DNA from: Psychrobacter submarinus
Lineage (GTDB): Bacteria; Pseudomonadota; Gammaproteobacteria; Pseudomonadales; Moraxellaceae
Assembly (NCBI RefSeq): GCF_904846685.1
Contig: NZ_CAJHBQ010000001.1
Span: forward strand, 1 to 64,000
Reading direction: 5' to 3'
Length of the DNA stretch: 64,000 nucleotides
Of the stretch, positions 20,380 through 33,600 are shown one piece after another. The number at the start of each line of letters is the position of its first letter. Position 1 is the stretch's first letter. The position numbers and the translations under genes are program-made. The notes beneath the pieces are model-generated. The model did not search any database. It was not told where the DNA came from and saw only the letters and a list, made by a program, of their open reading frames with translations.

Positions 20380-20844
20380 TCAGTTCAAAACAAAAGTGTT
20401 ATGGCTAGGACAAACATCATAAAATAATTTGGATAAGTCATTTTCCATCCACCCTTGGCGTAGAAACTTCACTTGAGCCCATTTTTTCTCAATAGGGTTC
20501 AAGTCTGGGCTGTACGGCGGCAGCCATAGAATACGATGACCATGCCTGTTCAGTAATTTTTGGATACGTCTACTTTTATGAAACCGAGCGTTATCCATGA
20601 CAATCACGCATTTGGTTTTAAGGCTTGGGATTAGGGTGTGTTTGCACCAATCGTAGAATATGCCGCTGTTAATGTTGTGTTCAAAGTAATCCAGTGCAAA
20701 TAGCATCTTTTCATATAGAGCCCCAATGACGTTGGTTCGCTTTTTACCTTGCCAGTTGTAGCTGTCGATACAGGGTTTGCCTATCAGTGCATAACCATGA
20801 GGACGAATGGTCTGGCTTTCAAAACCGCTTTCGTCCATATACAC
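20380..20844 (-). CDS. IS630-family transposase, catalytic (DDE) part
   Basis: 154 residues from the first ATG. The frame is open further upstream to about 20934, encoding TLEHPKACPIKRAAYQSKL before the ATG. MYMDESGFE holds the first catalytic Asp, CVIVMDNARFHKS the second, and LPPYSPDLNPIEKKWAQVK the final Glu, the classic IS630/Tc1 DDE triad. It is in the +1 frame relative to the upstream helix-turn-helix part. Deleting one A from the A8 run at 20933-20940 would join both parts into one protein of normal IS630 length. It is therefore either a frameshift-disrupted transposase or one made by unusual frameshifting. Confidence 0.85.
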   Translation of the reverse strand: MYMDESGFESQTIRPHGYALIGKPCIDSYNWQGKKRTNVIGALYEKMLFALDYFEHNINSGIFYDWCKHTLIPSLKTKCVIVMDNARFHKSRRIQKLLNRHGHRILWLPPYSPDLNPIEKKWAQVKFLRQGWMENDLSKLFYDVCPSHNTFVLN

Positions 20845-20878
20845 AATGGGGTAACCTTGCTGTTTAAAGTTATCAAGC

Positions 20879-21229
20879 TTACTCTGATACGCCGCTCTTT
20901 TTATTGGACATGCTTTTGGATGCTCTAAGGTCTTTTTTTTGACTGATGCCTAGGCGTTTTAAAGCCTCACAAATGGCTGGGGCAGTACAGTTGAACCGTC
21001 TTGCTCTCTCATAGTGATAGTCATCAGGGTAACGCTCAACGTCTTTGCGTAGTGCATCATCCGGTATTTTTGATGGCGTAACATTGCGAGTGCTCTTACT
21101 ATGCAGCCGTTTCTTCCACTTTTGAATAGTGGTTGGACTAATGTCATAAAAAGAGGCTGCCTCGGCAAAGGTCATGCCATCTGCTAAGCTTTTAAGAACT
21201 TGTTTGCGATAATCTAGTGAGTAAGTCAT
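20879..21229 (-). CDS. IS630-family transposase, N-terminal DNA-binding part
   Basis: 116 residues. The first 60 form a helix-turn-helix (YSLDYRKQVLKSLADGMTF ... ISPTTIQKWKKR) that binds the element's ends. A second helical domain ends in APAICEALKRLGISQKK, just before the A-run. After the run the frame reads DLRASKSMSNKKSGVSE and stops, which looks like out-of-frame translation. The continuing transposase sequence is in the other frame (see the catalytic part). Confidence 0.85.
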   Translation of the reverse strand: MTYSLDYRKQVLKSLADGMTFAEAASFYDISPTTIQKWKKRLHSKSTRNVTPSKIPDDALRKDVERYPDDYHYERARRFNCTAPAICEALKRLGISQKKDLRASKSMSNKKSGVSE

Positions 21230-21318
21230 GATAATTGAGTATATCTGTTGAGATGTTTTATCTTATAACATTTTTATATTTAATACACTATACTGTAGCG
21301 AATAGTAAAAAAGATATT

Positions 21319-22176
21319 GTGACCCAATCGCGTCAAATCGAGCAGCTTTTTGCTGGGGTCGATACCCAAGACGGCGCTGGTGTTAAACTCACTCGCGTAC
21401 TGACGCAGCAGCTGCAACAGCGCCTCGACCCTTACTTGATGCTCGATAACTTTAAAAGTGACAATCCAGATGATTATGTCGCAGGGTTCCCCAATCACCC
21501 GCATCGCGGCTTTGAAACCATTACTTATATGATTACAGGCCGTATGCGTCATCGTGATAGCGCGGGTAACGAAGGGCTATTACAAAACGGCGGCGTGCAG
21601 TGGATGACAGCGGCGAGCGGCGTAATCCACTCAGAGCTACCGGAACAAGAAGACGGCGCGATGGAAGGCTTTCAGCTGTGGCTTAATCTACCTGCCAAAG
21701 ATAAAATGAATGACCCTTGGTATAAAGATTTTCAAAGTGAGGACTTGCCTAAATACACAACTGAAGATGGCGTAGACGTTACGGTAATCGCAGGTAGATC
21801 GCATGGCGCAGAAGGTGCAGTCACCCGCGACATTACTGAGCCGACGTATTTGGATATTCATCTACCCGCAGGGACTAGCTTTAGCCAAGCGATTCCAGCC
21901 GATCACAATGCCTTTGCCTTTGTCTATCGCGGTACGGTAGACATTGAAGGCGAAATCGTACCGAGTAAAAACATGGCTATCTTGAAAAATGATGATAATA
22001 CTGATGGCGTGACCATTACCGCCGACAGCCAAGAAGACACTAAAGTGATCTTAATCACTGGCCGCCCACTACGCGAGCCGATTGTGCAATACGGTCCCTT
22101 TGTTATGAACAGTCAGCAAGAAATCATGCAAGCCGTCACTGATTTCCAAAGTGGTAAGTTTGGTGAAGGGGCTTAA
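21319..22176 (+). CDS. Pirin family protein
   Basis: 285-residue bicupin pirin. The N-terminal cupin metal site is FPNHPHRGFETITYM (His-x-His), with further His/Glu ligands in SGVIHSELPEQ. C-terminal pirin domain from about residue 150. Pirins are iron-binding proteins; some have quercetinase activity, and the role here is unknown. I chose the GTG at 21319 (MTQSRQIEQLFAG) because family similarity begins there. The frame runs in from an ATG at 21235 inside the IS630 end, which would add 28 IS-derived residues. The native promoter region is displaced by the IS. Confidence 0.88.
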   Translation: MTQSRQIEQLFAGVDTQDGAGVKLTRVLTQQLQQRLDPYLMLDNFKSDNPDDYVAGFPNHPHRGFETITYMITGRMRHRDSAGNEGLLQNGGVQWMTAASGVIHSELPEQEDGAMEGFQLWLNLPAKDKMNDPWYKDFQSEDLPKYTTEDGVDVTVIAGRSHGAEGAVTRDITEPTYLDIHLPAGTSFSQAIPADHNAFAFVYRGTVDIEGEIVPSKNMAILKNDDNTDGVTITADSQEDTKVILITGRPLREPIVQYGPFVMNSQQEIMQAVTDFQSGKFGEGA

Positions 22177-22213
22177 CTGTTAGGTTAATTTGTTGAATAC
22201 TTTATATAAAATT

Positions 22214-22249
22214 AAAGCCCGTATTAGTTTGCTAATATGGGCTTTTTTT
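22214..22249 (+). terminator. pirin gene terminator
   Basis: AAAGCCCGTATTAG and CTAATATGGGCTTTTTTT form a 14-bp stem with one wobble or mismatch and a TTTG loop, followed by a T-run, about 40 bases after the stop codon. Confidence 0.85.
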
Positions 22250-22299
22250 ATAAAATGAAGCAACCTTTACATACAGCCTCAATCACTGAATGAACCGCT

Positions 22300-23502
22300 T
22301 TACTGATCGCTCACAAATAGTTTATTAGAGGTTCTTTTAATAGATACTAATTCAAAAAGTTCTTGTAGTGAGGCATTCTCTGAATCAAATATTGCAATGT
22401 TAACACCAGCAGGGTTTTTTACACTATGGTAACGTAACCCTAAAATAGGCTGTGCATTTTCAGTTTGGAATCTAAATCTAAAATACTCAGATACAATTTG
22501 GGTCGGTACATATTCAACATGCTCTCTACCATCCTTTGAAACAGGTAAAGTTAACTCATCCACAAACGAATGAAGAAACAACATATTTTGCCTAACGTCA
22601 TACTTCTCAGGCTCGAAAATACTCGGTATTCTAGGTAGATCAACAAAATCTATAACCTGAATATCTTTTAACAATTTAAACTTGGCAATTGACCATTCTG
22701 TCGCATCTGTGATCACTTCTTTTTCAGCTGTAGCTTGTTCATAAGCCAGATAGAAATAAGAAATACCAGCTGGATTCATGCGACCAGCATTAGCTATTCC
22801 TTTTGGTGCGACACCAACATTAGAAAACTTCTTAAACTCTTCTCCCTCTTGAGTATTAACTCTAACTCGATAAAACTCGGTTCCGGCAGGAATAATAGTA
22901 ATTAGTTTTTCTGCATTACAAAGTGCTCCAAGAGCATTGAGCATATTTGAAACAGGAATATAATCTGGTCTACCAGAAGAAAATTCATCTTCAGGTTCAG
23001 ACAAGAATAAATAGCGCGTCTTGTATAGAACTTGATTCTTAAAAGCTGACCAACCATATGATAATGCTGAAGATGAACTTTCAACAGACCAGTCATTTTT
23101 GACATGCTCTACTAAATACAGACTTGCATCAGAGCTATTGATTAAATCTTCGCAAAACTCTCCACACCAACCAGGATCAAAATCCCAAATAATTTCCGAT
23201 ATATTAGTTTCTGATATTAACCATTCTTTTTCAACCCATGGCATACCTACGTCTTGCGCGTCTGCATAATGCTGAAATATTGAGTCATATATCCGTTCCA
23301 TCACTACATTATATGGAGCGGCTATCAAATCACCTTCTTCATTCTTTTCGCCGCAATAGGAGCATGAATTTGAACTAAGATTGGTAGCAACTAAATTAGC
23401 TAATGAACTGTCTAAGACACAATCTGCACATATCGATTTGTTAAGACCACTAAGCTGAGGTGACTCGTGCATAGAAATCGATAAATCTGAATGATATCCC
23501 AA
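22300..23502 (-). CDS. RES-domain protein with HEPN/RES N-terminal zinc region
   Basis: 400 residues. The N-terminus has four cysteines as two CxxC pairs (Cys25/28 in CADC, Cys47/50 in CSYCG), the pattern of the N-terminal domain found on HEPN-RES proteins. A helical region follows to about 195. The RES domain starts near FYRVRV (about 207) and contains GRMNPAGISYFYLAYEQATA with the Arg, Tyr and Glu positions of RES toxins. Known RES proteins cleave NAD+ by phosphorolysis or ADP-ribosylate targets. It lies 21 bases after a HEPN gene, with lower GC than the flanking core genes. I infer a toxin or defence effector. No Xre/ParS-type antitoxin is next to it. Confidence 0.82.
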   Translation of the reverse strand: MGYHSDLSISMHESPQLSGLNKSICADCVLDSSLANLVATNLSSNSCSYCGEKNEEGDLIAAPYNVVMERIYDSIFQHYADAQDVGMPWVEKEWLISETNISEIIWDFDPGWCGEFCEDLINSSDASLYLVEHVKNDWSVESSSSALSYGWSAFKNQVLYKTRYLFLSEPEDEFSSGRPDYIPVSNMLNALGALCNAEKLITIIPAGTEFYRVRVNTQEGEEFKKFSNVGVAPKGIANAGRMNPAGISYFYLAYEQATAEKEVITDATEWSIAKFKLLKDIQVIDFVDLPRIPSIFEPEKYDVRQNMLFLHSFVDELTLPVSKDGREHVEYVPTQIVSEYFRFRFQTENAQPILGLRYHSVKNPAGVNIAIFDSENASLQELFELVSIKRTSNKLFVSDQ

Positions 23503-23523
23503 TTTTTTCTCCTAGGCTTACAA

Positions 23524-24348
23524 TTATCTCTCTACTGCTTCACTTTCTAAAATAAATAACTGATTTATTAGCATAAACTCTCGAATATCATCGCTTAAAT
23601 TATGTTTGGGTTCTTGATGTGCACGATTATTGCGATAAGCCATGAAAACATTAGTAAATAGAGAAGCTCTTCCTTTAGACTCACCTGAATCTAAATTCTT
23701 CCAATATAAAACCGGGTCATTACCTTGAAAAGCTTTTGCGAACAGCTTAGTGCTGCTTTCGTTATTTAAGCCAGTACGCTCTCTAACAATAGATTCAATT
23801 TTTCGGTATCCATTCATAATTGCGTTGTCGGGATTTGTTTCAAACTCTAAGGCTTGTTCAATAAGACGTGGATCGATTAAAGCCATAGGAATAGTAAGAG
23901 GAAACTCACTAAAAACGTTGTTTCTATTTTCGTTACTGAATTGAATAAACTCATACCATCTAACAGGACGAACTTTTCCAATACTATTGATATATTCTAA
24001 GTCTTTAACGGTTAAGCTTGAGCTAGATATGCGCTCAAAAATCCTCTGTGGAACGATATATTCATCTATATTATCCGTATATTGCGCCAACAAGTTTAAA
24101 ACGAAAGCATAGCCTTTTGGCCCTTCTCCATTATAATCAGAAGCAAAACCACCTTTAATGACTATCTGAATATCATACTCAAGGGCTAGCAATAAAGCGT
24201 GAGCTTTTGAATAAGGCTCTTCAAAGGTGAGTATTTTGACCTCTTCTATTCTTTCACCAGCGTGTACTAGGTTTATGACTGCTTTCTTACATTCTTGGGT
24301 AATACCACTTTCACCTAAGTATTGAATACCTGCTAATTTAGCCTTCAC
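23524..24348 (-). CDS. Ymh/TIGR02391-like HEPN-domain protein
   Basis: 274 residues with no signal peptide or membrane segment. The C-terminal third (YRKIESIVRERTG ... LFAKAFQG ... SLFTNVFMAYRNNRAHQEP) reads like the TIGR02391 (Ymh) family. The RNNRAH at about residues 239-245 fits the Rx4-6H motif of HEPN ribonucleases. The N-terminal two thirds are not recognised. It is the first gene of a two-gene unit with the RES protein, with a palindrome just before its start codon. It could be an RNase toxin, a sensor, or the partner that restrains the RES enzyme. Family assignment is from memory of the motif and not from a search. Confidence 0.7.
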   Translation of the reverse strand: MKAKLAGIQYLGESGITQECKKAVINLVHAGERIEEVKILTFEEPYSKAHALLLALEYDIQIVIKGGFASDYNGEGPKGYAFVLNLLAQYTDNIDEYIVPQRIFERISSSSLTVKDLEYINSIGKVRPVRWYEFIQFSNENRNNVFSEFPLTIPMALIDPRLIEQALEFETNPDNAIMNGYRKIESIVRERTGLNNESSTKLFAKAFQGNDPVLYWKNLDSGESKGRASLFTNVFMAYRNNRAHQEPKHNLSDDIREFMLINQLFILESEAVER

Positions 24349-24356
24349 TATTGTTC

Positions 24357-24384
24357 CTTAGTTCTCAAACTAAGAAAGAGTATA
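24357..24384 (-). promoter_or_regulatory. Promoter and palindrome of the HEPN-RES operon
   Basis: On the minus strand TATACT (24384-24379) is a good -10 box. About seven bases on, the expected start of transcription falls in a perfect inverted repeat CTTAGTT-TGAG-AACTAAG (24374-24357), which ends 8 bases before the ATG. The -35 is weak (TTGGTA, spacer about 19). The position suits autoregulation by a protein of the operon. The same bases can form a hairpin over the ribosome-binding site. Function is inferred. Confidence 0.45.
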
Positions 24385-24407
24385 CTAATTTTTTGTAGAA
24401 ATATACC

Positions 24408-24442
24408 AAAAAAAAACCCCCAACACTTATATGTCGGGGGCT
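24408..24442 (-). terminator. rrn operon terminator
   Basis: On the minus strand GCCCCC and GGGGGT flank a loop of about 14 bases, followed by nine T residues, shortly after the 5S gene. The 20 bases at 24410-24429 recur, inverted, at window bases 1-20. Confidence 0.85.
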
Positions 24443-24456
24443 TTTAGGGTATAGAG

Positions 24457-24572
24457 AGCTGACGATGACCTACTCTCACATGGCCGGAGCCACACTACCA
24501 TTGGCGCAACGATGTTTCACTTCTGAGTTCGGGAAGGGATCAGGTGGTGCCATCGTGCTATTGTCGTCAGCA
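24457..24572 (-). rRNA. rrf: 5S ribosomal RNA
   Basis: About 116 nt. The 5' end GCTGACGACAATAGC pairs with the 3' end GGTCATCGTCAGC. The central CCCGAACTCAGAAGTGAAAC is the highly conserved 5S loop region. Ends are approximate to a few bases. Last gene of the rrn operon. Confidence 0.93.
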
Positions 24573-24721
24573 AAGGGGGTTAGATATGAGTCTGTTGTGT
24601 GACTTTTAATAAGTATCACTTATCCTAACTGAATCAAGGATAAAGGTGATATCGATATAATGCTTGTCTAACTATAGAACCAAGTTCTGATAGATAGCTA
24701 CAAACCACTTGGGTGTTGTAT

Positions 24722-27583
<2,862 letters not shown>

Positions 27584-27977
27584 ACAACCCCAAGTAGTCT
27601 TGGTTAATTGTTAAGTTTATCTCTATTAGTAGTAAAAGTAGCCTCGAAGTAATTCGAGGTATTTTACTACTGGATAAATCCAGTTCTTAACATGGTTGTT
27701 TGTCGCAATTATAACGATATCACCTATGTTTACGCTTGATTCAGTTCTCTTTACTTTGAAGATTAGCCCTTGGGATAACAACAATGTCGTTAAAAGGCTA
27801 ATCTTCAGGTTAGCAATAACACGTGAAATGTTATTGCTAACCCAGACTCATATCTATGTTTTTAAATAGTTCCTATCTCTTCGTCAGATGATAGGTTCTG
27901 TATAAAACAGAAGTAAATAATCATCTACGATTACTTAGTTCTATTTATACTTATTTGCTTTCGCTTGTTTATAAGAG
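27584..27977. other. 23S to tRNA-Ala internal transcribed spacer
   Basis: About 390 bases of AT-rich spacer transcribed leftward. It contains the 23S processing-stem arm near 27571-27595 and a second inverted repeat in the AGTAGTAAAA...TTTTACTACT area (27628-27672). Near 27757-27806, AAGATTAGCC and GGCTAATCTT form another stem. No gene is seen. Confidence 0.6.
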
Positions 27978-28053
27978 TGGTGGAGCCAAACGGAGTCGAA
28001 CCGTTGACCTCCTGCGTGCAAGGCAGGCGCTCTACCAACTGAGCTATGGCCCC
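27978..28053 (-). tRNA. tRNA-Ala (TGC)
   Basis: 76-nt cloverleaf with encoded CCA. The acceptor begins GGGGCCA, the anticodon TGC sits in CCTTGCACGC, and the T-loop is GTTCGACTC. It lies in the 16S-23S spacer, the usual place for tRNA-Ala in a proteobacterial rrn operon. Confidence 0.97.
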
Positions 28054-28056
28054 TGA

Positions 28057-28122
28057 GAGCCGCTCGGGCGAAGCACTGCTTCGCTAGGCTCGCAAGAGAA
28101 AATTGCTTAAAGGCAATTTTCT
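28057..28122 (-). other. Two-hairpin tRNA leader module, copy 3
   Basis: Lies 5' of tRNA-Ala. GAGCC (28057-28061) pairs with GGCTC (28087-28091) around GCGAAGC (28068-28074) paired with GCTTCGC (28078-28084). AGAAAATTGC (28097-28106) pairs with GCAATTTTCT (28113-28122). The stem sequences differ from the tRNA-Lys copies but the pairing is kept. Confidence 0.6.
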
Positions 28123-28179
28123 ATAAGTCTTGCTAACGCTTGAGCGTTTCTAACTGTTTTAAGCACTGTACCTAAATAA

Positions 28180-28256
28180 TGGTAGGCCTGGGCAGACTTG
28201 AACTGCCGACCCCCGCGTTATCAACACGGTGCTCTAACCAGCTGAGCTACAGGCCT
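28180..28256 (-). tRNA. tRNA-Ile (GAT)
   Basis: 77-nt cloverleaf with encoded CCA. The acceptor begins AGGCCTG, the anticodon GAT lies in TTGATAACG, and the T-loop is GTTCAAGTC. First tRNA after the 16S gene in the operon. Confidence 0.97.
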
Positions 28257-28258
28257 GA

Positions 28259-28322
28259 GAAGCGTTTAAACAAAGCACTGCTTTGTTAGCTTCGCAAGGA
28301 AAATCCTTTAAATAGGATTTTC
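28259..28322 (-). other. Two-hairpin tRNA leader module, copy 4
   Basis: Lies 5' of tRNA-Ile. GAAGC (28259-28263) pairs with GCTTC (28289-28293) around AACAAAGC (28269-28276) paired with GCTTTGTT (28280-28287). GAAAATCCT (28299-28307) pairs with AGGATTTTC (28314-28322). The inner loop ACT and the TTAAAT loop match the other copies. Confidence 0.6.
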
Positions 28323-28390
28323 AGTATGCGTAACTTACAATGACAACGCCTGTTATCTATCCGCCTGTTAGGCTTATAAACAATCTAAAC

Positions 28391-28422
28391 TAAAGAACAA
28401 CTTGTTGTGAATTCTTGCTGAG
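28391..28422 (-). other. 16S precursor processing stem, 3' arm
   Basis: TAAAGAACAACTTGTTGTGA and the following bases are complementary to the matching segment at 30164-30194 upstream of 16S. Together they form the long stem that RNase III normally cuts to release pre-16S rRNA. Confidence 0.7.
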
Positions 28423-28436
28423 CGAATGCCGTCTAT

Positions 28437-29972
<1,536 letters not shown>

Positions 29973-30163
29973 AATCTTGCTTGAAGTCTTCACTATAAAT
30001 AGTAAGACGACTTCTAATCTTGGCTCATCTAATCTAGCATTTGCTTAAAATTATGTTCGTAATGAATTAACTTTGAGTTTTTCTGCTGATTAAATGATAA
30101 TTTTTATAGTTAGTATAAACTCCGAAAAGAAGTTCAAACCAACTTTATTTTTAGCATTCTTAT

Positions 30164-30194
30164 CTCAGCAAAAATCCACACAAGTTGTTCTTTA
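30164..30194 (-). other. 16S precursor processing stem, 5' arm
   Basis: CTCAGCAAAAATCCACACAA and the following bases pair, with a few mismatches, with 28391-28422 across the 16S gene. It lies in the transcribed leader between the promoters and 16S. Confidence 0.7.
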
Positions 30195-30309
30195 GTTTCG
30201 CTTTTAAATAGTGTTCCACTGCTGTCGTCCAGTCAGTGATTTAATCTAATATCTTGTTTGCTAAATTTGCTTCAAACCCTTAGGCTCTTTGCTATCTAGC
30301 GAGCCGACT

Positions 30310-30337
30310 ATCTTATCATAGTAGATTAGTTTGTCAA
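30310..30337 (-). promoter_or_regulatory. rrn promoter, proximal
   Basis: On the minus strand TTGACA (30337-30332), a 16-base spacer and TAAGAT (30315-30310). It is the closest of three promoter-like sequences to 16S. Confidence 0.6.
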
Positions 30338-30427
30338 CTCTTTTTATAATTTGTTTCGCTAAGTTAAGAACTTGATTTGACTAAAATTATGAGTCTCTGT
30401 CTTGTCCTATCTCTTATCGAGGTGCGT

Positions 30428-30455
30428 ATTATAGACGCTTATTATTTGGTGTCAA
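30428..30455 (-). promoter_or_regulatory. rrn promoter, middle
   Basis: On the minus strand TTGACA (30455-30450), a 16-base spacer and TATAAT (30433-30428): consensus boxes with the short spacer common in rRNA promoters. The upstream flank is rich in A/T tracts, resembling an UP element. Confidence 0.8.
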
Positions 30456-30543
30456 GGGTTTATTTTTAAATTGTTTTAAACGCTCTATTCTCAATCTATG
30501 GCTGTGTGATAAATCAAACTGCCTTCCCTTTCGACTGGGTGGC

Positions 30544-30571
30544 ATTATACGCATGTTTAAAGTTGGGTCAA
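30544..30571 (-). promoter_or_regulatory. rrn promoter, distal
   Basis: On the minus strand TTGACC (30571-30566), a 16-base spacer and TATAAT (30549-30544), followed by GCCACCC around the expected start site. Confidence 0.75.
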
Positions 30572-30698
30572 GGGGTTTGTGAAAAGAATTTAATATTCAT
30601 GTTTTACCTTATCACTTTTTACTCCATTAAAAGCTAATGCAAGCTTACTATCTTCTGATGGTAAGCTTGCTTATTCTACTTATTAATTTAAAGGTTAT

Positions 30699-33600
30699 TT
30701 AGTCAAAGGTATAACTGACGCCGACATTACCACCATTTTGACTGCCACTGCCTCCAAAGGCGCTGCTAATGGAGAACTGTCCATCTGATGTAGTATAGCC
30801 TATACCTACTGCGTAACCAGACTCTCCTTCCCATGTGCCGCCACCAAGACCAACACTTACTTTGCCTGGGACATTAGGATAGCGTAGAGCGCCAAAGGCG
30901 AGAGCACCAGCAACGGCTGAATGAGTTTCTCCTTCGAGATCATCTATTCTTCTATCTGTATAACCAAAGGCTTCAGCACGATTTTGATTGAGCTGAGAGA
31001 CGTTAACTGCATCGTTCGGATTGATACCTGCTGCAACGTTGGTGATACGGCGCTGGTTATTTGCGTTACCTACTGAGACGGTATTATCCGCACTAGTCTG
31101 TGAGTTAGCACCAAGTGCTACCGAATTGCTATTAGTCACACTACTATTAGAGCCGATAGCCACTGCATTATTTGCCTGCACGTTGACCGACTCACCAATA
31201 GCAACAGAGTTTGAGGCGTCCGTTGTATCAGTAAAGGTTGGGGTGCCATTATTGTTAGCTGTTGCTCCTGTAGCACCGACGGTAGCGTTGCTACCTAAGA
31301 CTACTGAATTACTGGTCGTATCACCAATGATATTGTCATTACCGACGGCATAATTAGCACTGCCACCTACGATATTGGGATCGCCAAACGCTCCTGATCG
31401 GTCGCCTGAGACAATGTTGCCTTTGCCGACGCTAGTAGATTGATCACCCGTGACTATGCTATCTGTTCCTACGGCGATACTGTTAGTACCTGCAGATTTG
31501 GTATTAACACCAATAGCAATCGCACCATCAGCTGTCGCACCGTTACCATTATAATTACCTGCATCTTCGCTATCACTAGAACCGTTGACACTAAAGAAAC
31601 GAGCTTGGCTGTCTTCGATTTGCTCTACTAGTTCAGCTCTAGCTTCTTCACTGATGCCAGATTCGCCTTTATCACCCTTATCGCCCTTAACACCTTGGGC
31701 ACCCATCGCACCGTCTTGACCATCAATGCCATCAGTCCCATCAGCACCGTCTTGACCTGCTACGCCTTGCAAACCTTGCTCGCCTTGAGCACCAGTTTCG
31801 CCTTGAATGCCTTGTTCACCCTGAATACCCTGAGCACCCATTGCGCCGTCTTGACCATCAACGCCATTAGTACCATTTAAGCCATCAGCGCCGTCGATAC
31901 CGTCTTGACCTGCTACGCCTTGCTCACCTTGTAGACCCTGCTCTCCTTGCTCTCCTTGCAGACCGCGTTCACCTTGAATACCTTGCTCACCCTGAATGCC
32001 TTGCAAGCCTCGTTCACCCTGATCACCCTGATCACCCTTGGCACCTTGAGCACCCGTTGCACCGTCAGCACCATCTTGACCTGCTATACCCTGCAAACCT
32101 CTCTCGCCCTGCTCACCCTGAATGCCTTGTTCGCCTTGAGCACCAGTCTCCCCCTGAATACCTTGAGCACCAGTTTCGCCTTGTATGCCTTGTTCACCCT
32201 GAATACCTTGAGCACCAGTCTCACCTTGGATACCACGCTCACCTTGAAGACCTTGAGCGCCCATAGCGCCCATTACACCATCCTGACCGTCCGCACCGTC
32301 TTGACCTGCTATGCCTTGCAAACCTCTCTCGCCTTGTTCACCTTGAATACCCTGTTCGCCTTGAGCACCAGTTTCACCTTGGATACCTTGCTCTCCTTGC
32401 AGGCCGCGTTCGCCCTGATCACCCGTTGCACCGTCAGCACCGTCTTGACCTGCTACGCCCTGCAAACCTCTCTCACCTTGTTCACCTTGTTCACCCTGAA
32501 TGCCCTGTTCACCTTGAACACCCATTGCACCATTAGCGCCATCTTGACCTGCTACACCTTGGATTCCTTGTTCGCCTTGTTCACCCTGAATGCCTTGTTC
32601 ACCCTGTGGGCCTGGTGTAAGTTCAATGTTATTAATTTGTCCTTGCAAGTCAGTCAGTCTTCCATCAACGGCTGTGAATGCTGAACCTACGTCGTTATAA
32701 TTAGTATTATTAATACGATAGGTCGGTGCTTGGAAAGTGCCGTTCATGTTGAACGCGGCATTACCACCAAAGGCAGAGGCTAGGTTCTGTGCTTGAGAGA
32801 AGCTGTTCGTCTCTACTCTTTGTAGCTGTGCCACATTGACCGCATCAGTATCAGTCGTCCCTGCGGCGACGCCTGTGATTTGACGGGTTTGCCAATTGGC
32901 AGGATCAGCATCACTAATATTACCAACACTCACTGCCGCTAGCGTTGATTGCCATACTGGTGTGGTTCTAGCGTCTGCACCAAAGCCTTGTACGCCTGCA
33001 TCAACTGTAGTAACGCTTTGGCTGCCTAGTGCAATACTATTATCAATATTAGCTGTTGATCCTGTACCCATCGCGATGCTATCGCGAGCGCTTGCGACTG
33101 AGGTATTGCCAACCGCTGTTGCGCGAATACCACTCGCGGTTGCGCCTATGCCTAAGTCTTCATAATCTGCTGCTGCGAACTCAAATATGGGATCATTATT
33201 AGTGTCTAATTTGAAGCGTCGACCTTCGTCATCAACTTCTATATCTGTTGTAGCTGCTGCAAACTCTGCTTGAACTATCGCGCCATCGATAGCTACTAGG
33301 CCATCTTCTCTACCACTACCAACTGCTGTCGCACCCGTAGCTGAGGCAACACTGCTACTGCCCATTACGCTACTAAATATACCTGAGGCTTCGTTAAAAC
33401 TACCTATTGCTGAGCTAAAATCTCCAGCTTCATTTTCAAAACCAACCGCCGAGCTATTAGTACCTGAGGCTATGTTAGAACGACCCATCGCTGAGCTAAA
33501 GTCACCTGAGGCGTCGTTGCGATAACCCAACGCTGAGCTAAAGCCACCTGAAGCTTCGTTGCTATAACCTACGGCGGAGCTGGAACCTCCTGAGGCTGTG

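Larger units (their letters stand above)
20375..21292. mobile_element. IS630-family insertion sequence, 918 bp including TA ends
   Basis: Imperfect terminal inverted repeats of 28 bases: left TATAGTCAGTTC... at 20375-20402 and right ...ACACTATA at 21265-21292, about 21 of 28 positions matching. They end in TA on both sides, the IS630/Tc1 target dinucleotide. Two overlapping-phase transposase frames are carried on the minus strand. The right end falls 27 bases before the start of the pirin gene. The left flank consists of a repeated ATTAAACAATA motif. Confidence 0.85.

Noticed and set aside
31947..32684. 245-codon plus-strand frame with Leu/Thr/Ala repeats
   Set aside because: It is the antisense of the Gly-X-Y coding repeat. 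The periodic DNA leaves the opposite frame open by composition alone, and there is no ribosome-binding site or family similarity.
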